Shown: piece after piece, positions 18,074-27,683 of the stretch | How positions within the stretch are numbered: position 1 is the first letter of the stretch | Layout: every line of letters begins with the position of its first letter | DNA from: a virus | Length of the DNA: 46,851 bases | Reading direction: 5' to 3' (one strand) | IMG/VR virus record: IMGVR_UViG_3300018080_004698 | Span: 1-46,851 of that record | Notes under the pieces: generated by a model | Databases searched by the model: none | The model's input: only the letters and a program-made list of their open reading frames with translations | What the model was told of the DNA's origin: nothing | Position numbers and translations under genes: made by a program

Positions 18074-18391
18074 CTAGAAAATGTTTTCGGGCAATCTCAC
18101 ATTTACCCCGGCCTTGAAATCCCAAATATCCCAAAGGTTGTTGGCCTGCATGATTTTCCACCAAAAATCGGGACTGCCGTAAGCTTCTTGAGAAAGCAAA
18201 TCGGGTCTATACGGTTGTGTAATCACGGTGAATCGATCTCCCTCACTGACGGGAATTTCTTCTCTTTTGTAGGTTTCAAAAGTTATCTTGTTTTCATCGC
18301 CATAGTATAGAATTGCACTTTCCGCGTAGCGACTGGTGCTTGTCACAACCGTGCTGTTGTCCACATTCGATATTTCTATTTTGTTGGCCAT
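18074..18391 (-). CDS. Baseplate wedge/LysM-like protein, gp53/tail-X family
   Basis: This 105-residue protein ends with 'YGSPDFWWKIMQANN' and 'IWDFKAGVNVRLPENIF', the LysM-like fold seen in T4 gp53 and P2 tail protein X. In T4, gp53 clamps neighbouring wedges during baseplate assembly. ATG 18391 has GGAGG four bases upstream. It is placed between the tube-end/hub genes, as expected. Confidence 0.8.
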   Translation of the reverse strand: MANKIEISNVDNSTVVTSTSRYAESAILYYGDENKITFETYKREEIPVSEGDRFTVITQPYRPDLLSQEAYGSPDFWWKIMQANNLWDIWDFKAGVNVRLPENIF

Positions 18392-18934
18392 TTATCCTCC
18401 GCTTTGGAATATTCTCTGCTGCCCAGGTAGCCTTTCGGTTTTGTAGACAACATCCCAACTAGTATCCACGTCAAACTTAAACGGAGTAAAAATATTCTCA
18501 TCCCAAGCTGCATCGGTAGGGAATTTAACAGAATAGCTCTTAAGAACGACACAAAGTTCTCCCGAAGATAGAAGTTCTCCGCATCTAATTCGGCAAATTG
18601 GAGGTGGTACAAAAGGCACTCCAAAACCCTCTCTAGGATAAACAGCACTTTGAATAACCCTAAGATCTTGCAGGTGCGTAAAAACATCTGATGGCCTGCT
18701 TACAACGAAGTGCATCCCAACACTAAGGGACCTATTTTCTGACGTGGAATATGTTTTAAGGGGAGATGATCGGGCGATAACCGTTTCATCGTTGTAAGCT
18801 GCCCCCTTTTGGTCAGATATATCAGGTAAAATATTGAATGTTATTTTTCGTTCACTACCGGTTTCGAGAGGAACTATTATATAACAACCTGCTATCGGCT
18901 TTAAAGGTCCGCCATCAAAAGTAGCTTTTGGCAT
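18392..18934 (-). CDS. Tail/baseplate protein downstream of tape measure, unknown
   Basis: This 180-residue, mainly beta-stranded protein contains 'HFVVSRPSDVFTHLQDLRVIQSA' and a C-terminal 'TPFKFDVDTSWDVVYKTERL'. AAGGAG lies four bases before the ATG, 8 bp after the tape measure stop. Its place between tape measure and gp53-like genes is where other contractile phages encode tube-initiator or tube-cap proteins (gp48/gp54 functions), but I see no decisive motif. Confidence 0.6.
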   Translation of the reverse strand: MPKATFDGGPLKPIAGCYIIVPLETGSERKITFNILPDISDQKGAAYNDETVIARSSPLKTYSTSENRSLSVGMHFVVSRPSDVFTHLQDLRVIQSAVYPREGFGVPFVPPPICRIRCGELLSSGELCVVLKSYSVKFPTDAAWDENIFTPFKFDVDTSWDVVYKTERLPGQQRIFQSGG

Positions 18935-18942
18935 TTGACTCC

Positions 18943-21900
18943 TTACATTCCATCATTTATGAGGTTTCTATTTGGTGTACCGCTGGGCTTTCCATACTTC
19001 CAAACTCCATATTGTGGGGATTGTACCGGTAAAGTTTTGTTTCTGGTGCTTAAAGTAGGAGCAGTAGCAGCGGCCCCGATCACAGAGGTGCTGGGCTTCA
19101 TAAGATCGACCAATTCAAAGATTCCATCTATTACTTGAGATAATTGCCCAACTTGTGTGTTGGTAGCATCTTCTATTCCTGCTAACTCATCAGCCTTTAG
19201 TGTCGGAGTTCCTGCTTCGACACTGGCCTTCTCCCGCATCATTGTTTCTCTAATTCCGCCCGGAGGTATTGGTTGGGCTGGCTGAACACCTCCCGCTGGT
19301 TCGATATTCACTCTTTCTGCCCCTGACTCCCCTACAAATAGCAGTTCAGGACCAGAAGTGATGAATGATCCTCCTGCGGCCATAGCTCTTGGGCCTTTAA
19401 CCTTTATGCCCCCTGCTCGGTATCCACCTTCGTATTTCATGGTAGATATTTTTAGTTGTTCTTCCTTAGATTTCAAAGCAAATTTTGTGTTTTCGCGTAC
19501 CAATTCAGCGTTTATTTCATCTATCTGTTGTCGTTTGCTTTTCTCCTTTACGACAGCTTTCTCAAGTCCAACTGTTTGTTCCGACAGTTGCCTTTCTTTT
19601 TCAAGTTTTCTGAGATATTCCTGTCTGTTTTTTTTGTGAGCCCGCATAGCCCCAACGATATTTTTGTAACTCTCGGGAGCATGTTTTCGCTGTAGCTCCA
19701 GCAAACTCAATCCGCTCTCTTCCACACCCCTGCCAGTCATTCTTGCCGCCTGTTGTGGCGTGGCCCCCCTAGCAAGAGCTTGCCCCTGTGCTTCCCATCG
19801 TTCAAACTGGTCCGCGCTTTTAATCTGAGTTTCCGTAGCTTTCTTAACAGATTCATCTACGCTCTTATTGACTTGTTGTGATTCCGAAATAGCTTTTCTT
19901 AATTGTTCCTCATTCATTCCCATTCTGGCGAGTTGCCGACGACCGGCCTCGCGATTTTCTATGTGGGCGGATTCCAAATTTACAAGCGTTCTTTCTAGGG
20001 CGGCTATAGTGGGAACAATCTCGCCTTCTACGGTTTTTTTCCACATCATTTGCTCGCCTGGAGAACGAGCTTTTGCTGCCAATTCTTGTTCGTATACTGT
20101 TTTTAGTTCGGCTTGAGTAAGCCTTGCGGTTGTAGGAGCGGCTCCCGGAATTCTAGCTCCGCCTCTGCCACCTGGGCCGCCTCTGCCACCTGGGCCGCCT
20201 CTTTCGAGTTCTCTTGTTTTACTATCAAAGAATGGCAAAGCACCACCAATTACTCCAAAGATGGTCGATATGGCCTTTTCAACAAAACTCTTAGACTCGC
20301 GACCCTTGTATTGAGCTTTTTTCTTGCTGTCTTTGGATGTTTTGTTTGTTTCTTCACTAAATTTGTTTATACCCTCGTCATACACACTTGTCAGTATTTT
20401 CTTTTGTACAACTTCTCCTTCGGCCTTATTGGTCTGAATATCTCGCACAGTTTTTTGTGCTTCTCTCCCAAAGAACATCTTCTTTGTAAGAAGACCGATT
20501 GGACCGAACAAACCAAATGTTAGAGCATCTTGTAGAAAGCCTCCCATTCCTCCTTTGCCGCCGCCTCCGCCACCTTGTAGATTACGGAGAGTTTTTCTTC
20601 GCAATTCTCGTTTGGCCGCTGCGTCCGCACCGCCTCCTAGTTCAACTTTGGCAAGGTCCCCGGCCATTGCCAAACGACCGCCTTCTCTGGCTTTTCCTGG
20701 TTCGAACGCTCCCAGTTGAAGAGCCGATACTTCACCTAAAGCCGCATTTATCTTTTCACCGGCCCCCTCGATATTTTCTAGCTCACTTCCTTTGAGCTTA
20801 TTCATTACCGCACCCAATGCATCAAGTACGTCTGCAATGCTTCCCATTATTGTTGTTAGATGGTCTAGTTTGGCAATTGCTGCTTCTAGTTGCTCCGTGT
20901 CAGGGAAATATTCATTGATCGGGTCAATAATTCCTATCTTTAGAGCCCACGCTATGCCCTCGAAATAACTGGCAAATTGGAGCGTCAGTGAAGATAGCTC
21001 TTCCATGATTGAAGATGAGAACCATCCACCACCACCCGCCAATTCTTGCATACGTTCGGATAGATTTTGGAGAAATGGCATTAGTTTTTGGATCACTGAC
21101 GACATGTTGGCTACCTTACTTCCCGCACTCTTTACCTCTTCTTCATCTGGGAACCATACCCCAACTGGTCTGATAATCCCCATGTAAAGAAAGCGACCCA
21201 ATTCCCAGAATATTTCCTCAAATTCCGGCATCATTTCGCTGAGTTTGCTACCAATAGATTCACCTGTCCATAAACTTTTCTTCGTCCATTCAAGAACAAC
21301 CTCAGTCATGAAGTCCATAATCGGCTTGAGGTTAGACAAGATTCTTGCCATGCCTTGAATTTTAGGAACTGTTTCGCTTACCTCGTCTTCGGATGGGAAG
21401 TATCCCTTTAGAGGTGCTATTATCCCGAATTTGAGGAAATACCCCATCTCCGAGAATAGTCCTTGAAACATTGGCATTGCTTTTTTAAGTTGAGCGGCAG
21501 GAGATGCAGAAAACCACCCTGGAGTCACAAGTGGCAGAATCGATTCGACAAAAACATCTGTCGTTTCCGCTAGTGCCCTAGCTATTTGACTTAAGTCCGT
21601 CAGAGAACTTTCAATTTGCTTTGCCTCTTCTGGATCAGCTATTCCCGCCAGTTTTCTGCCTATATCGATCACAGCTTCCATGAACATAACAATTGGAGGG
21701 GTAAGCATTCGCAATACAGAGACCCCTAACATCATGGCAATAGCCATTACTCCCGCCGTAAAAGCGAAAGCTCCCAATGCGGCGATAATTGGAGCGTAAA
21801 AGAGTACGGCTTTTGTTAATTTCCATGTTATGTCAAAGATAGCGGTTAATCCTTTATTGACTTCTTCGGCCTCTTCAAGACTGATTAGTGCCGTAAATTC

Positions 21901-24900
21901 TTGTGCAATTTTTACAAGTGCGGTTGATAACATCAGCATAGCTGGGGCCAATAGAAGAAGAGCAGCCGCCCCGAGAACCATAAGTGGAACGACAGTGCCC
22001 GCAAAAAGTGCCAGAACCCCCAATACGGCTAAAGAACCGGCCATTTTAACGACCGACCAAGCTATAGAACTTGCGGCCTTAAGAACTTCTCCGATGGTTT
22101 CGGCCTTTTTAGCAGCATCAATTCCTGGATCGACCATGCTGGCAATCATTATAACGGCCTGCCCTAATTTAATCATCGCGGGCACCAACAACATTAAAGC
22201 GATGGCTCCTGCCATCATGAACGGTAATATAGTACCTGCAAAAACCGACATAATTCCCAAGACCGTCAAACTTGCTGCTGCTACCAAAACAGCACCAGCT
22301 ATTTTTCCAGCAGCCATAAAGAGAGCCGTAACGTTTTTAACAGCTTGGTCAGCAAAACTAGGATCTACAGCAAGTGCTTGGCTAATTTTCAAAATTGCTG
22401 TAGCCAACAGAAGCATAGCTGGAATCATTAGTAATAATACACCGGCTCCGATAGTCATTAGTGTTATAACAGCGGCAGCCCCCAGTGGGCCAGCAAGATA
22501 AACAAATGATCCAAAAACAGTTAATGCTGCTGCTGCCGCCAATACGGCAACAGCAATTAAGCCCGCTCCAACCAACAATGCTGTGACAGCAGTAACAATT
22601 TTTACAACCGTTGCAGGACTAACAAACATTGCAACAATTGCTCCCATCCCTAAAATTGCTCCCGCCAGTAAAAGCATAGCCGGAATCATCAGCATCAATA
22701 TACCGGCCCCTATAAGCATATCGACATAGGCGTTGGGGGGAATTTGCTTTATAAGCTGTAGGGCTTGGGCGGCACCCATAACTGCTACGGATATAAGGGC
22801 CGCTGCCCCGAGAATTAGACCAATTGTTAGTCCTATCTCTAAAACCTTCATGGGAGTTAATCCCATACCACCAACAATAACCTTGTGGGCAATCATTAAA
22901 ATGGCAGCTAGAGCCGCAATACCGGCAATTATAACAGCCAAGCCCGCAGCCCATTTAAGCATTTGTTTTCCCTGTGAGGCCATTTTCTGCATGTCGATTT
23001 TAGGCATGTCGGGAACCTTGGGAATTGCAGCCGCAACTTGTTCTGCTGGTCCCATAGGGGCTGCTATAGGCAAAGCTTTCGTCAAACCAGCAGTAGGGCC
23101 ACCGGCCAATTCTAATCCACCACCTCCAGCACCACCTCCAGCACCACCTCTACGACCTATAAATCCTCCCACAGTTCCTAAAAGGCCACCACCTCCTCCG
23201 CCGACAAATCCTCTTACGCCACCTACAAGTTGCCCAAGAGATCCAGCCATAGGAGCCATAAATCCAGCCATAATTCCCAAAGGTCCCATTAGGTCCACTA
23301 AGCCACGAATAAATCCTTTGGACATCCCTCTAAGAGTTTCATTGATCTCCATGACGTATTGAGCAATATCTGTAATCGGATCTACACCCTTCTTTTGTTC
23401 TACTCCTAGCTTTTGCTGTTCTTTGTTCATTTCGCCAAGGATTTCACGAACTCGACCCATGTCACCACCAGACATAGCCGCCTGGATATCAGCAGTGAAA
23501 TCCTTTGCCCCGGCCTCAGCTAGTTTCTTGGCTGTAATGAGGGCAACTCCCTGCATATTCTCCATAGCAGTGGCCCCCTTACCCAGATTCATCCCAAGCT
23601 CTTGACCGAAGGCAGCAAGATCTTCCCATTCATCAGGGCTTAATTTATTCAACATCTTGGTGGCCGCTTCTTCCATAGACACACCGGCCTTTTGGGCTTG
23701 TTCATCAAATTTGGTCATAAACTCAAAACCAGTACTCATTAACTGGTCTTGCATTTTCTTCTGTAGGGCGGTTTGTTCTTCCGTTGTGAGGTTGGTGTTT
23801 TTCATCTGCTCACGCAGATCGCCCATTCTTTCGCCAAGACTCATAGAACCAGTTTTGGCGACTTCCCACATACGCTCAAGTTCACCCGATTCGATGCCAT
23901 ATGCGGATTTCAGACGCAAGTTTAACCTCATCAATTGATCCGCCGATAAATTCTCCAGGTTGTCAAATGAAGTTCCGAATTGCTGCAAAACATTTTCAAG
24001 ACCTTGTGCGAATGCCGCTTGTCCTCCACGCGTTGCCATCAACTCGCCGGTTCTAAGCTCTTGTATTTTGCCGACACTACCTGCTGCGGAAAACAACAGT
24101 CTTTGTGTTTCTGCACTGGCTTCCATGAAGAGTTTGGTTGAGCTAGTGGCTGCGTCTAGAACCGATTGCATTTGTTCCGCAATGCCTAATTTTTGAGCTT
24201 CGGCAACCATCATTGTGATTTGCTTGGTTGCGGCGGCTGTTAGCGTACCGGCATTACGCATGTTCTCCACATACTTTCTCGAAGCCTCTACAGCTTTGAT
24301 TAGATTGTCGCCTGTAACACCTGTCCACCTTGCTACTTCTTGAACATTTCTGGAAACTTGAGCCAATTGATTGTCCGAGAGCCCAAGCTGCATATTCCAT
24401 TCATACATCAAGTCTGCGGTGGCACTTGCATCACTTCCGATCATTGTAGATAGGTTTAATCCCGTTTTTAGGACCTTAATGCCTTCTTTTTGGCTTTTAA
24501 CACCTCTTCTTATGTTTTTAAGCCACTCTTCTTGGAATTTTGTGGCATGAACTCCGGTTTGAGCCACCGTCGCCCCAGTTTCGGCAAATGCCTTTTGCAT
24601 TTCTCTCGCATTGCCGGTGATGCCCTCTAATTCGAATCCTATTTTCCGCATTTCTTGGCTGAATTTAAGTTCGTCTTTAACGACACCTGCGAAAAGAGTC
24701 TGTATTGGGTCATAGCCGCCCACAACAACCTTGCTCATTTCATAGACCCACGTAGACCACCTCGCTCTACTTTCTTTTTGCAAACCCAGATGAAATTTCT
24801 TGGCAAATGCGGTTCCAGTTTGCATTGCATCGCCAGGGCTTGGAACAAAAGCTCCTCCGCCACCACGACCGCCACCGCCTCCACCGCGACGACCACCGCC

Positions 24901-25293
24901 TCCACCGCCAACACCACCGATCCCCGCCTTTTTTACTGCTCCGGTAAGAGCATCTGTTTTTCCACTCAAATCGGCCAAAGCTCCCGTCATATCACTAAAA
25001 TCTTTCGACGCCTTGCTCGGACCACCTTTCTTTCCCTCAGCTACCAACTTTGATGCATCTTGGATATACTTGCCTGCATCCTTGAACTGTTTTTTGAAAT
25101 CATCAACATAGTCTTGGAGAAGCTTTTTAATTTCTTCAATGAGCTTTTTATGTTCTTTTTGTAGTTCGGCATCTTTATCGGCAATTTTGGTTACCTTACC
25201 GAGGGGAGCTTCTAACAAACCTTTAAGTGTGTCGAAATTATTATCCAGGCTGTTGATTACTTGCCCCAGACGATTCGTAATGTCTCCATTCAT
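18943..25293 (-). CDS. Tail tape measure protein
   Basis: This 2116-residue protein is the largest in the window. Order: N-terminal coiled coil (1-75); Gly/Arg-rich linker (about 124-151); helical tape-measure core; a very hydrophobic block (about 780-1217) built from roughly 84-residue repeats, each with a 'PAMLLLAGAIL'-like helix; then three repeats of about 88 residues with 'GIIxP...FP(S/D)' motifs (near 1285, 1373, 1460); a Gly-rich linker with 'GPGGRGG' units; coiled coil; and the typical C-terminal 'GPELLFVGESGAE' tail. It sets tail length (at about 1.5 angstrom per residue, roughly 300 nm) and probably forms a membrane channel on ejection. ATGA overlap with the upstream gene. No peptidoglycan hydrolase domain recognised. 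Confidence 0.93.
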   Translation of the reverse strand: MNGDITNRLGQVINSLDNNFDTLKGLLEAPLGKVTKIADKDAELQKEHKKLIEEIKKLLQDYVDDFKKQFKDAGKYIQDASKLVAEGKKGGPSKASKDFSDMTGALADLSGKTDALTGAVKKAGIGGVGGGGGGRRGGGGGGRGGGGAFVPSPGDAMQTGTAFAKKFHLGLQKESRARWSTWVYEMSKVVVGGYDPIQTLFAGVVKDELKFSQEMRKIGFELEGITGNAREMQKAFAETGATVAQTGVHATKFQEEWLKNIRRGVKSQKEGIKVLKTGLNLSTMIGSDASATADLMYEWNMQLGLSDNQLAQVSRNVQEVARWTGVTGDNLIKAVEASRKYVENMRNAGTLTAAATKQITMMVAEAQKLGIAEQMQSVLDAATSSTKLFMEASAETQRLLFSAAGSVGKIQELRTGELMATRGGQAAFAQGLENVLQQFGTSFDNLENLSADQLMRLNLRLKSAYGIESGELERMWEVAKTGSMSLGERMGDLREQMKNTNLTTEEQTALQKKMQDQLMSTGFEFMTKFDEQAQKAGVSMEEAATKMLNKLSPDEWEDLAAFGQELGMNLGKGATAMENMQGVALITAKKLAEAGAKDFTADIQAAMSGGDMGRVREILGEMNKEQQKLGVEQKKGVDPITDIAQYVMEINETLRGMSKGFIRGLVDLMGPLGIMAGFMAPMAGSLGQLVGGVRGFVGGGGGGLLGTVGGFIGRRGGAGGGAGGGGLELAGGPTAGLTKALPIAAPMGPAEQVAAAIPKVPDMPKIDMQKMASQGKQMLKWAAGLAVIIAGIAALAAILMIAHKVIVGGMGLTPMKVLEIGLTIGLILGAAALISVAVMGAAQALQLIKQIPPNAYVDMLIGAGILMLMIPAMLLLAGAILGMGAIVAMFVSPATVVKIVTAVTALLVGAGLIAVAVLAAAAALTVFGSFVYLAGPLGAAAVITLMTIGAGVLLLMIPAMLLLATAILKISQALAVDPSFADQAVKNVTALFMAAGKIAGAVLVAAASLTVLGIMSVFAGTILPFMMAGAIALMLLVPAMIKLGQAVIMIASMVDPGIDAAKKAETIGEVLKAASSIAWSVVKMAGSLAVLGVLALFAGTVVPLMVLGAAALLLLAPAMLMLSTALVKIAQEFTALISLEEAEEVNKGLTAIFDITWKLTKAVLFYAPIIAALGAFAFTAGVMAIAMMLGVSVLRMLTPPIVMFMEAVIDIGRKLAGIADPEEAKQIESSLTDLSQIARALAETTDVFVESILPLVTPGWFSASPAAQLKKAMPMFQGLFSEMGYFLKFGIIAPLKGYFPSEDEVSETVPKIQGMARILSNLKPIMDFMTEVVLEWTKKSLWTGESIGSKLSEMMPEFEEIFWELGRFLYMGIIRPVGVWFPDEEEVKSAGSKVANMSSVIQKLMPFLQNLSERMQELAGGGGWFSSSIMEELSSLTLQFASYFEGIAWALKIGIIDPINEYFPDTEQLEAAIAKLDHLTTIMGSIADVLDALGAVMNKLKGSELENIEGAGEKINAALGEVSALQLGAFEPGKAREGGRLAMAGDLAKVELGGGADAAAKRELRRKTLRNLQGGGGGGKGGMGGFLQDALTFGLFGPIGLLTKKMFFGREAQKTVRDIQTNKAEGEVVQKKILTSVYDEGINKFSEETNKTSKDSKKKAQYKGRESKSFVEKAISTIFGVIGGALPFFDSKTRELERGGPGGRGGPGGRGGARIPGAAPTTARLTQAELKTVYEQELAAKARSPGEQMMWKKTVEGEIVPTIAALERTLVNLESAHIENREAGRRQLARMGMNEEQLRKAISESQQVNKSVDESVKKATETQIKSADQFERWEAQGQALARGATPQQAARMTGRGVEESGLSLLELQRKHAPESYKNIVGAMRAHKKNRQEYLRKLEKERQLSEQTVGLEKAVVKEKSKRQQIDEINAELVRENTKFALKSKEEQLKISTMKYEGGYRAGGIKVKGPRAMAAGGSFITSGPELLFVGESGAERVNIEPAGGVQPAQPIPPGGIRETMMREKASVEAGTPTLKADELAGIEDATNTQVGQLSQVIDGIFELVDLMKPSTSVIGAAATAPTLSTRNKTLPVQSPQYGVWKYGKPSGTPNRNLINDGM
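20890..22705 (-). repeat. Two internal repeat families in tape measure protein
   Basis: Family 1: five units of roughly 84 residues, each with a 'PAMLLL'-type hydrophobic helix (near nt 22690, 22430, 22180, 21940, 21700). Family 2: three units of roughly 88 residues with 'GIIxPxxxxFP(S/D)' (near nt 21420, 21170, 20920). They are diverged at the DNA level. Confidence 0.7.
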
Positions 25294-25805
25294 TCAGCCA
25301 CCTCCTCTCCTGGAGCCGGAACTGTCGGATTGATCTGTTGATTTATTTGCTCATAGACCTGCTGCCTAATTCGCTCTATTTCTTGTGGATCGAAACTTCT
25401 GACTAATTGCATGATTTGAGCTATGAATTTACAATCCAATTTCCTTACGTTTCTAATTCCATCCCATTTGTATGTTCTGAATGCTTCTACAAGCGGATTT
25501 GTGTCATAGGGACTCGCTGGGCGAAACATTCTGTATGAAAAATAGGTACTATCACAATTTTGATTGAGAAGGGCCTTAATTTCATGAAACATCAAGTAGT
25601 TAATATTTACTCCTCGCAATCTTGTTCCTGGTCGTCTGTCCGTAATAAGAACAAAAGGATAAGGGTCGTTCTTCCAATATAAATAGTTGAAAGAGATCAG
25701 GTCTCCTCGATCAAATCCTGGATCGTATGGCCCAACCCGCTCTGGAGACGTGAAGAGTTGTTCAACAGTAGGATCTGTTATATCTCCATAGGGTACTTGT
25801 GCCAT
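25290..25805 (-). CDS. Conserved-type phage protein upstream of tape measure
   Basis: This 171-residue protein contains 'FDRGDLISFNYLYWKNDPYP' then 'RRPGTRLRGVNINYL' (about 30-75) and 'YKWDGIRNVRKLDCKFI' (about 113-130). I have a general impression of this pattern in tail-proximal hypothetical proteins of large myophages, but I cannot name the family. The gene starts 52 bp after the preceding stop and a T4-late-type CATAAATA box sits in that gap, so it may head the tail transcription unit. No Shine-Dalgarno is evident. Confidence 0.7.
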   Translation of the reverse strand: MAQVPYGDITDPTVEQLFTSPERVGPYDPGFDRGDLISFNYLYWKNDPYPFVLITDRRPGTRLRGVNINYLMFHEIKALLNQNCDSTYFSYRMFRPASPYDTNPLVEAFRTYKWDGIRNVRKLDCKFIAQIMQLVRSFDPQEIERIRQQVYEQINQQINPTVPAPGEEVAE

Positions 25806-25834
25806 GATCTAGTGAGCAGGGAGGGATCATTAGT

Positions 25835-25842
25835 TATTTATG
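25835..25842 (-). promoter_or_regulatory. Candidate late promoter CATAAATA for tail operon
   Basis: The octamer CATAAATA (minus strand) differs by one base from the T4 late consensus TATAAATA. It lies in the 52-bp gap between gene 26370(-) and gene 25805(-). The predicted start would be near 25829, giving a leader of about 24 nt. The same box recurs before several tagged genes. Confidence 0.45.
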
Positions 25843-25857
25843 CTTGAGGGGGTCAAT

Positions 25858-26370
25858 TTACAGAGGAGAATACGTTCTAGTATTGTTTTGAACCGTATTA
25901 GCGTAATCTGTTCCTGTCGTGCTATTAAGTGCCTTGCCCATTGGATCGGTTTGTCGGTCCAATTCGGCTGCTCGGACTTCTTTATCTGCTTCTACACTCT
26001 TAACAAAGAAATTCCGCATCTCTTCTCCGACCGATTTTATGACCGTCTTTCCTGCTTTCTCCTCGTCTGTGTTGTCTGAAATTAAATCTTCATACATTCC
26101 CTCGATATCAAGAAGATATGCTTTGCCAAAGGGATGTGTTTTCTCTTCTTTCTGTACACGATAAGCGATACTGTCACCAATTCTGTAGATTCTCAGCCCA
26201 TCAAAAGGCAAGCCGCCAGTTGTGCTTTTCAAATAGATGTAGGGGTCATCCTCACTTAAGAAATTCCCTACCGTCATCCCTTGCTTTTTCAGGATCTTTT
26301 CTACGATCTCAAGTCGTTTCTTGGATTCTCTGGCCTTTTTGTCTACAAACTCTCGGAAAGTATTGGGCAT
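25858..26370 (-). CDS. Unknown protein with tag-like N-terminus
   Basis: This 170-residue, Lys/Glu-rich protein begins 'MPNTFREFVDKKARESKK', reminiscent of the capsid-targeting-like peptides elsewhere in the window but less close to the consensus. ATG 26370 is preferred because AGGAG lies six bases upstream; the longest frame starts 51 bp earlier inside the previous gene. The core has 'PYIYLKSTTGGLPFDGLRIYRIGDSIAYRV', a small beta domain. Family not recognised. A head or tail completion role is inferred from position. Confidence 0.65.
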   Translation of the reverse strand: MPNTFREFVDKKARESKKRLEIVEKILKKQGMTVGNFLSEDDPYIYLKSTTGGLPFDGLRIYRIGDSIAYRVQKEEKTHPFGKAYLLDIEGMYEDLISDNTDEEKAGKTVIKSVGEEMRNFFVKSVEADKEVRAAELDRQTDPMGKALNSTTGTDYANTVQNNTRTYSPL

Positions 26371-26378
26371 TTGTTCTC

Positions 26379-27683
26379 CTAGCAGGTTCTCATTATTAGG
26401 TCGTGTGCTGAATAAACACAACGCTTGAGAGTTTTTAGGTCACTCGGATTTCCTTGATAAGGCGTCTCTTTGAACCGCATTCCCTGCATTGCATTTGCTG
26501 CTTCTTGAATGGTTTGCAAACCAGCAGTTAAGAATAGACTTCCATCTCGACGTTGAATGAATTCGATTTCTTCTGTCGCTGGATTTCCGTCTTCGTCTTG
26601 CTCTCCGGTTTCCTTAACGAAATAGATGTTCAAGTCAATAAACGGAAGGATATTGCCATCGTCATCGATCATGGCCTCCGAGTTGTCAGACTTTCGAGTT
26701 CTGACGACGACCTTTCCTTCTGAATATGCCGCTCGGAGAGAATTGGCTAAATCCCACCCGAGGCTATAGATTGTACCATCGTCTCCAACGACATTGATGA
26801 TAAACGCACGCGTTTCAAACTCCTTGGCGACGGACTCAATAACGAGCCTATGTCGCAGAACCTCTTTTTCTTCTGGGCTTCCTTCTTCTAGCCGTTTGAG
26901 TTCCGGCTCCGATAGATACCGCTCGGGATCATCTTCCCGCAGGCTCCAAGTTCCCAATATAAGATTACCCCAGTCGGCATTGAGCCTTGTTGCCATTTTA
27001 ATCGAATATTCATTCTCATTGAAAATAACATTCTCTTGATCTGGACTGCTGCTTACCTGAACAGAACCAGTAAGGGCCGCGATGTACTTTCTGTGAAGTT
27101 CGCCCTTATAGCTTCCATATCCCAAGATTTGGATAAACTTCGTATTGAGCATCGTCATTGTTTCGAGAACAGTTGTAATATGGTCGCAAACAGTGGTAGC
27201 TGGATTATTTCGGTCAAGTTGATCCTTGATGCCCTTACGGATTTCCTGTGATGCTTTTTCTATGTTGGAATTCTGTCTCAAGAGTTGAATGTTCCAGTTA
27301 TCCTCAACAAATTTTCTTTGGTAGGGCGGCAAGGTTTCCTGCTCACGCATGGGAGACAATACATCCAGAAGTGCGTTCGGATCTCCCTTGATAGATTCCT
27401 TGAAGTATTTTTTCTTCCAGATTTCGAAGTCGTCTTCTTGAGGCTGTTCTTCGGGCATTTCAGGGGCTTCTGGATCTTGAGTAACATCCGCAGGTTGTTC
27501 TTCCGCTCCCATTTCTGGCGGCATTCCTTGAGGCACATTCGCGATGTTTGGATCTGGCGGCATGGGTGCCATCGTAGGATCGGTTTGCGGAGTCATTCCG
27601 AAGGGATCTGGTTGCCCACCAGCCGCAGGGATATCTTGTTCATTCAACGTTCTCATCCAATCTTCAATGACATAATTTTTCAT
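26379..27683 (-). CDS. Structural-type protein with Pro-rich N-terminus, unknown
   Basis: This 434-residue protein begins 'MKNYVIEDWMRTLNE', then has a disordered Pro/Met/Gln/Asp-rich stretch (about 18-85) and a folded alpha/beta region. The first 15 residues could be a capsid-targeting-type tag, with 'LNE' as a possible protease site. The ATG overlaps the upstream stop (ATGA), with GAGG upstream. It lies just before the tail genes in transcription order. I do not recognise the family; a virion or virion-assembly protein is likely. Confidence 0.65.
   Translation of the reverse strand: MKNYVIEDWMRTLNEQDIPAAGGQPDPFGMTPQTDPTMAPMPPDPNIANVPQGMPPEMGAEEQPADVTQDPEAPEMPEEQPQEDDFEIWKKKYFKESIKGDPNALLDVLSPMREQETLPPYQRKFVEDNWNIQLLRQNSNIEKASQEIRKGIKDQLDRNNPATTVCDHITTVLETMTMLNTKFIQILGYGSYKGELHRKYIAALTGSVQVSSSPDQENVIFNENEYSIKMATRLNADWGNLILGTWSLREDDPERYLSEPELKRLEEGSPEEKEVLRHRLVIESVAKEFETRAFIINVVGDDGTIYSLGWDLANSLRAAYSEGKVVVRTRKSDNSEAMIDDDGNILPFIDLNIYFVKETGEQDEDGNPATEEIEFIQRRDGSLFLTAGLQTIQEAANAMQGMRFKETPYQGNPSDLKTLKRCVYSAHDLIMRTC

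Noticed and set aside
18065-18164. Longer start of the hub protein overlapping the gp53-like gene
   Set aside because: GTG 18065 has AGGAG at ideal spacing directly after the previous stop; the longer version has no site and a 91-bp overlap.
21830-23362. Long plus-strand frames (223 and 209 codons) opposite the tape measure gene
   Set aside because: They mirror the Ala/Gly/Ile-rich tape measure sequence, have no ribosome sites, and are low-complexity Pro/Ala translations.
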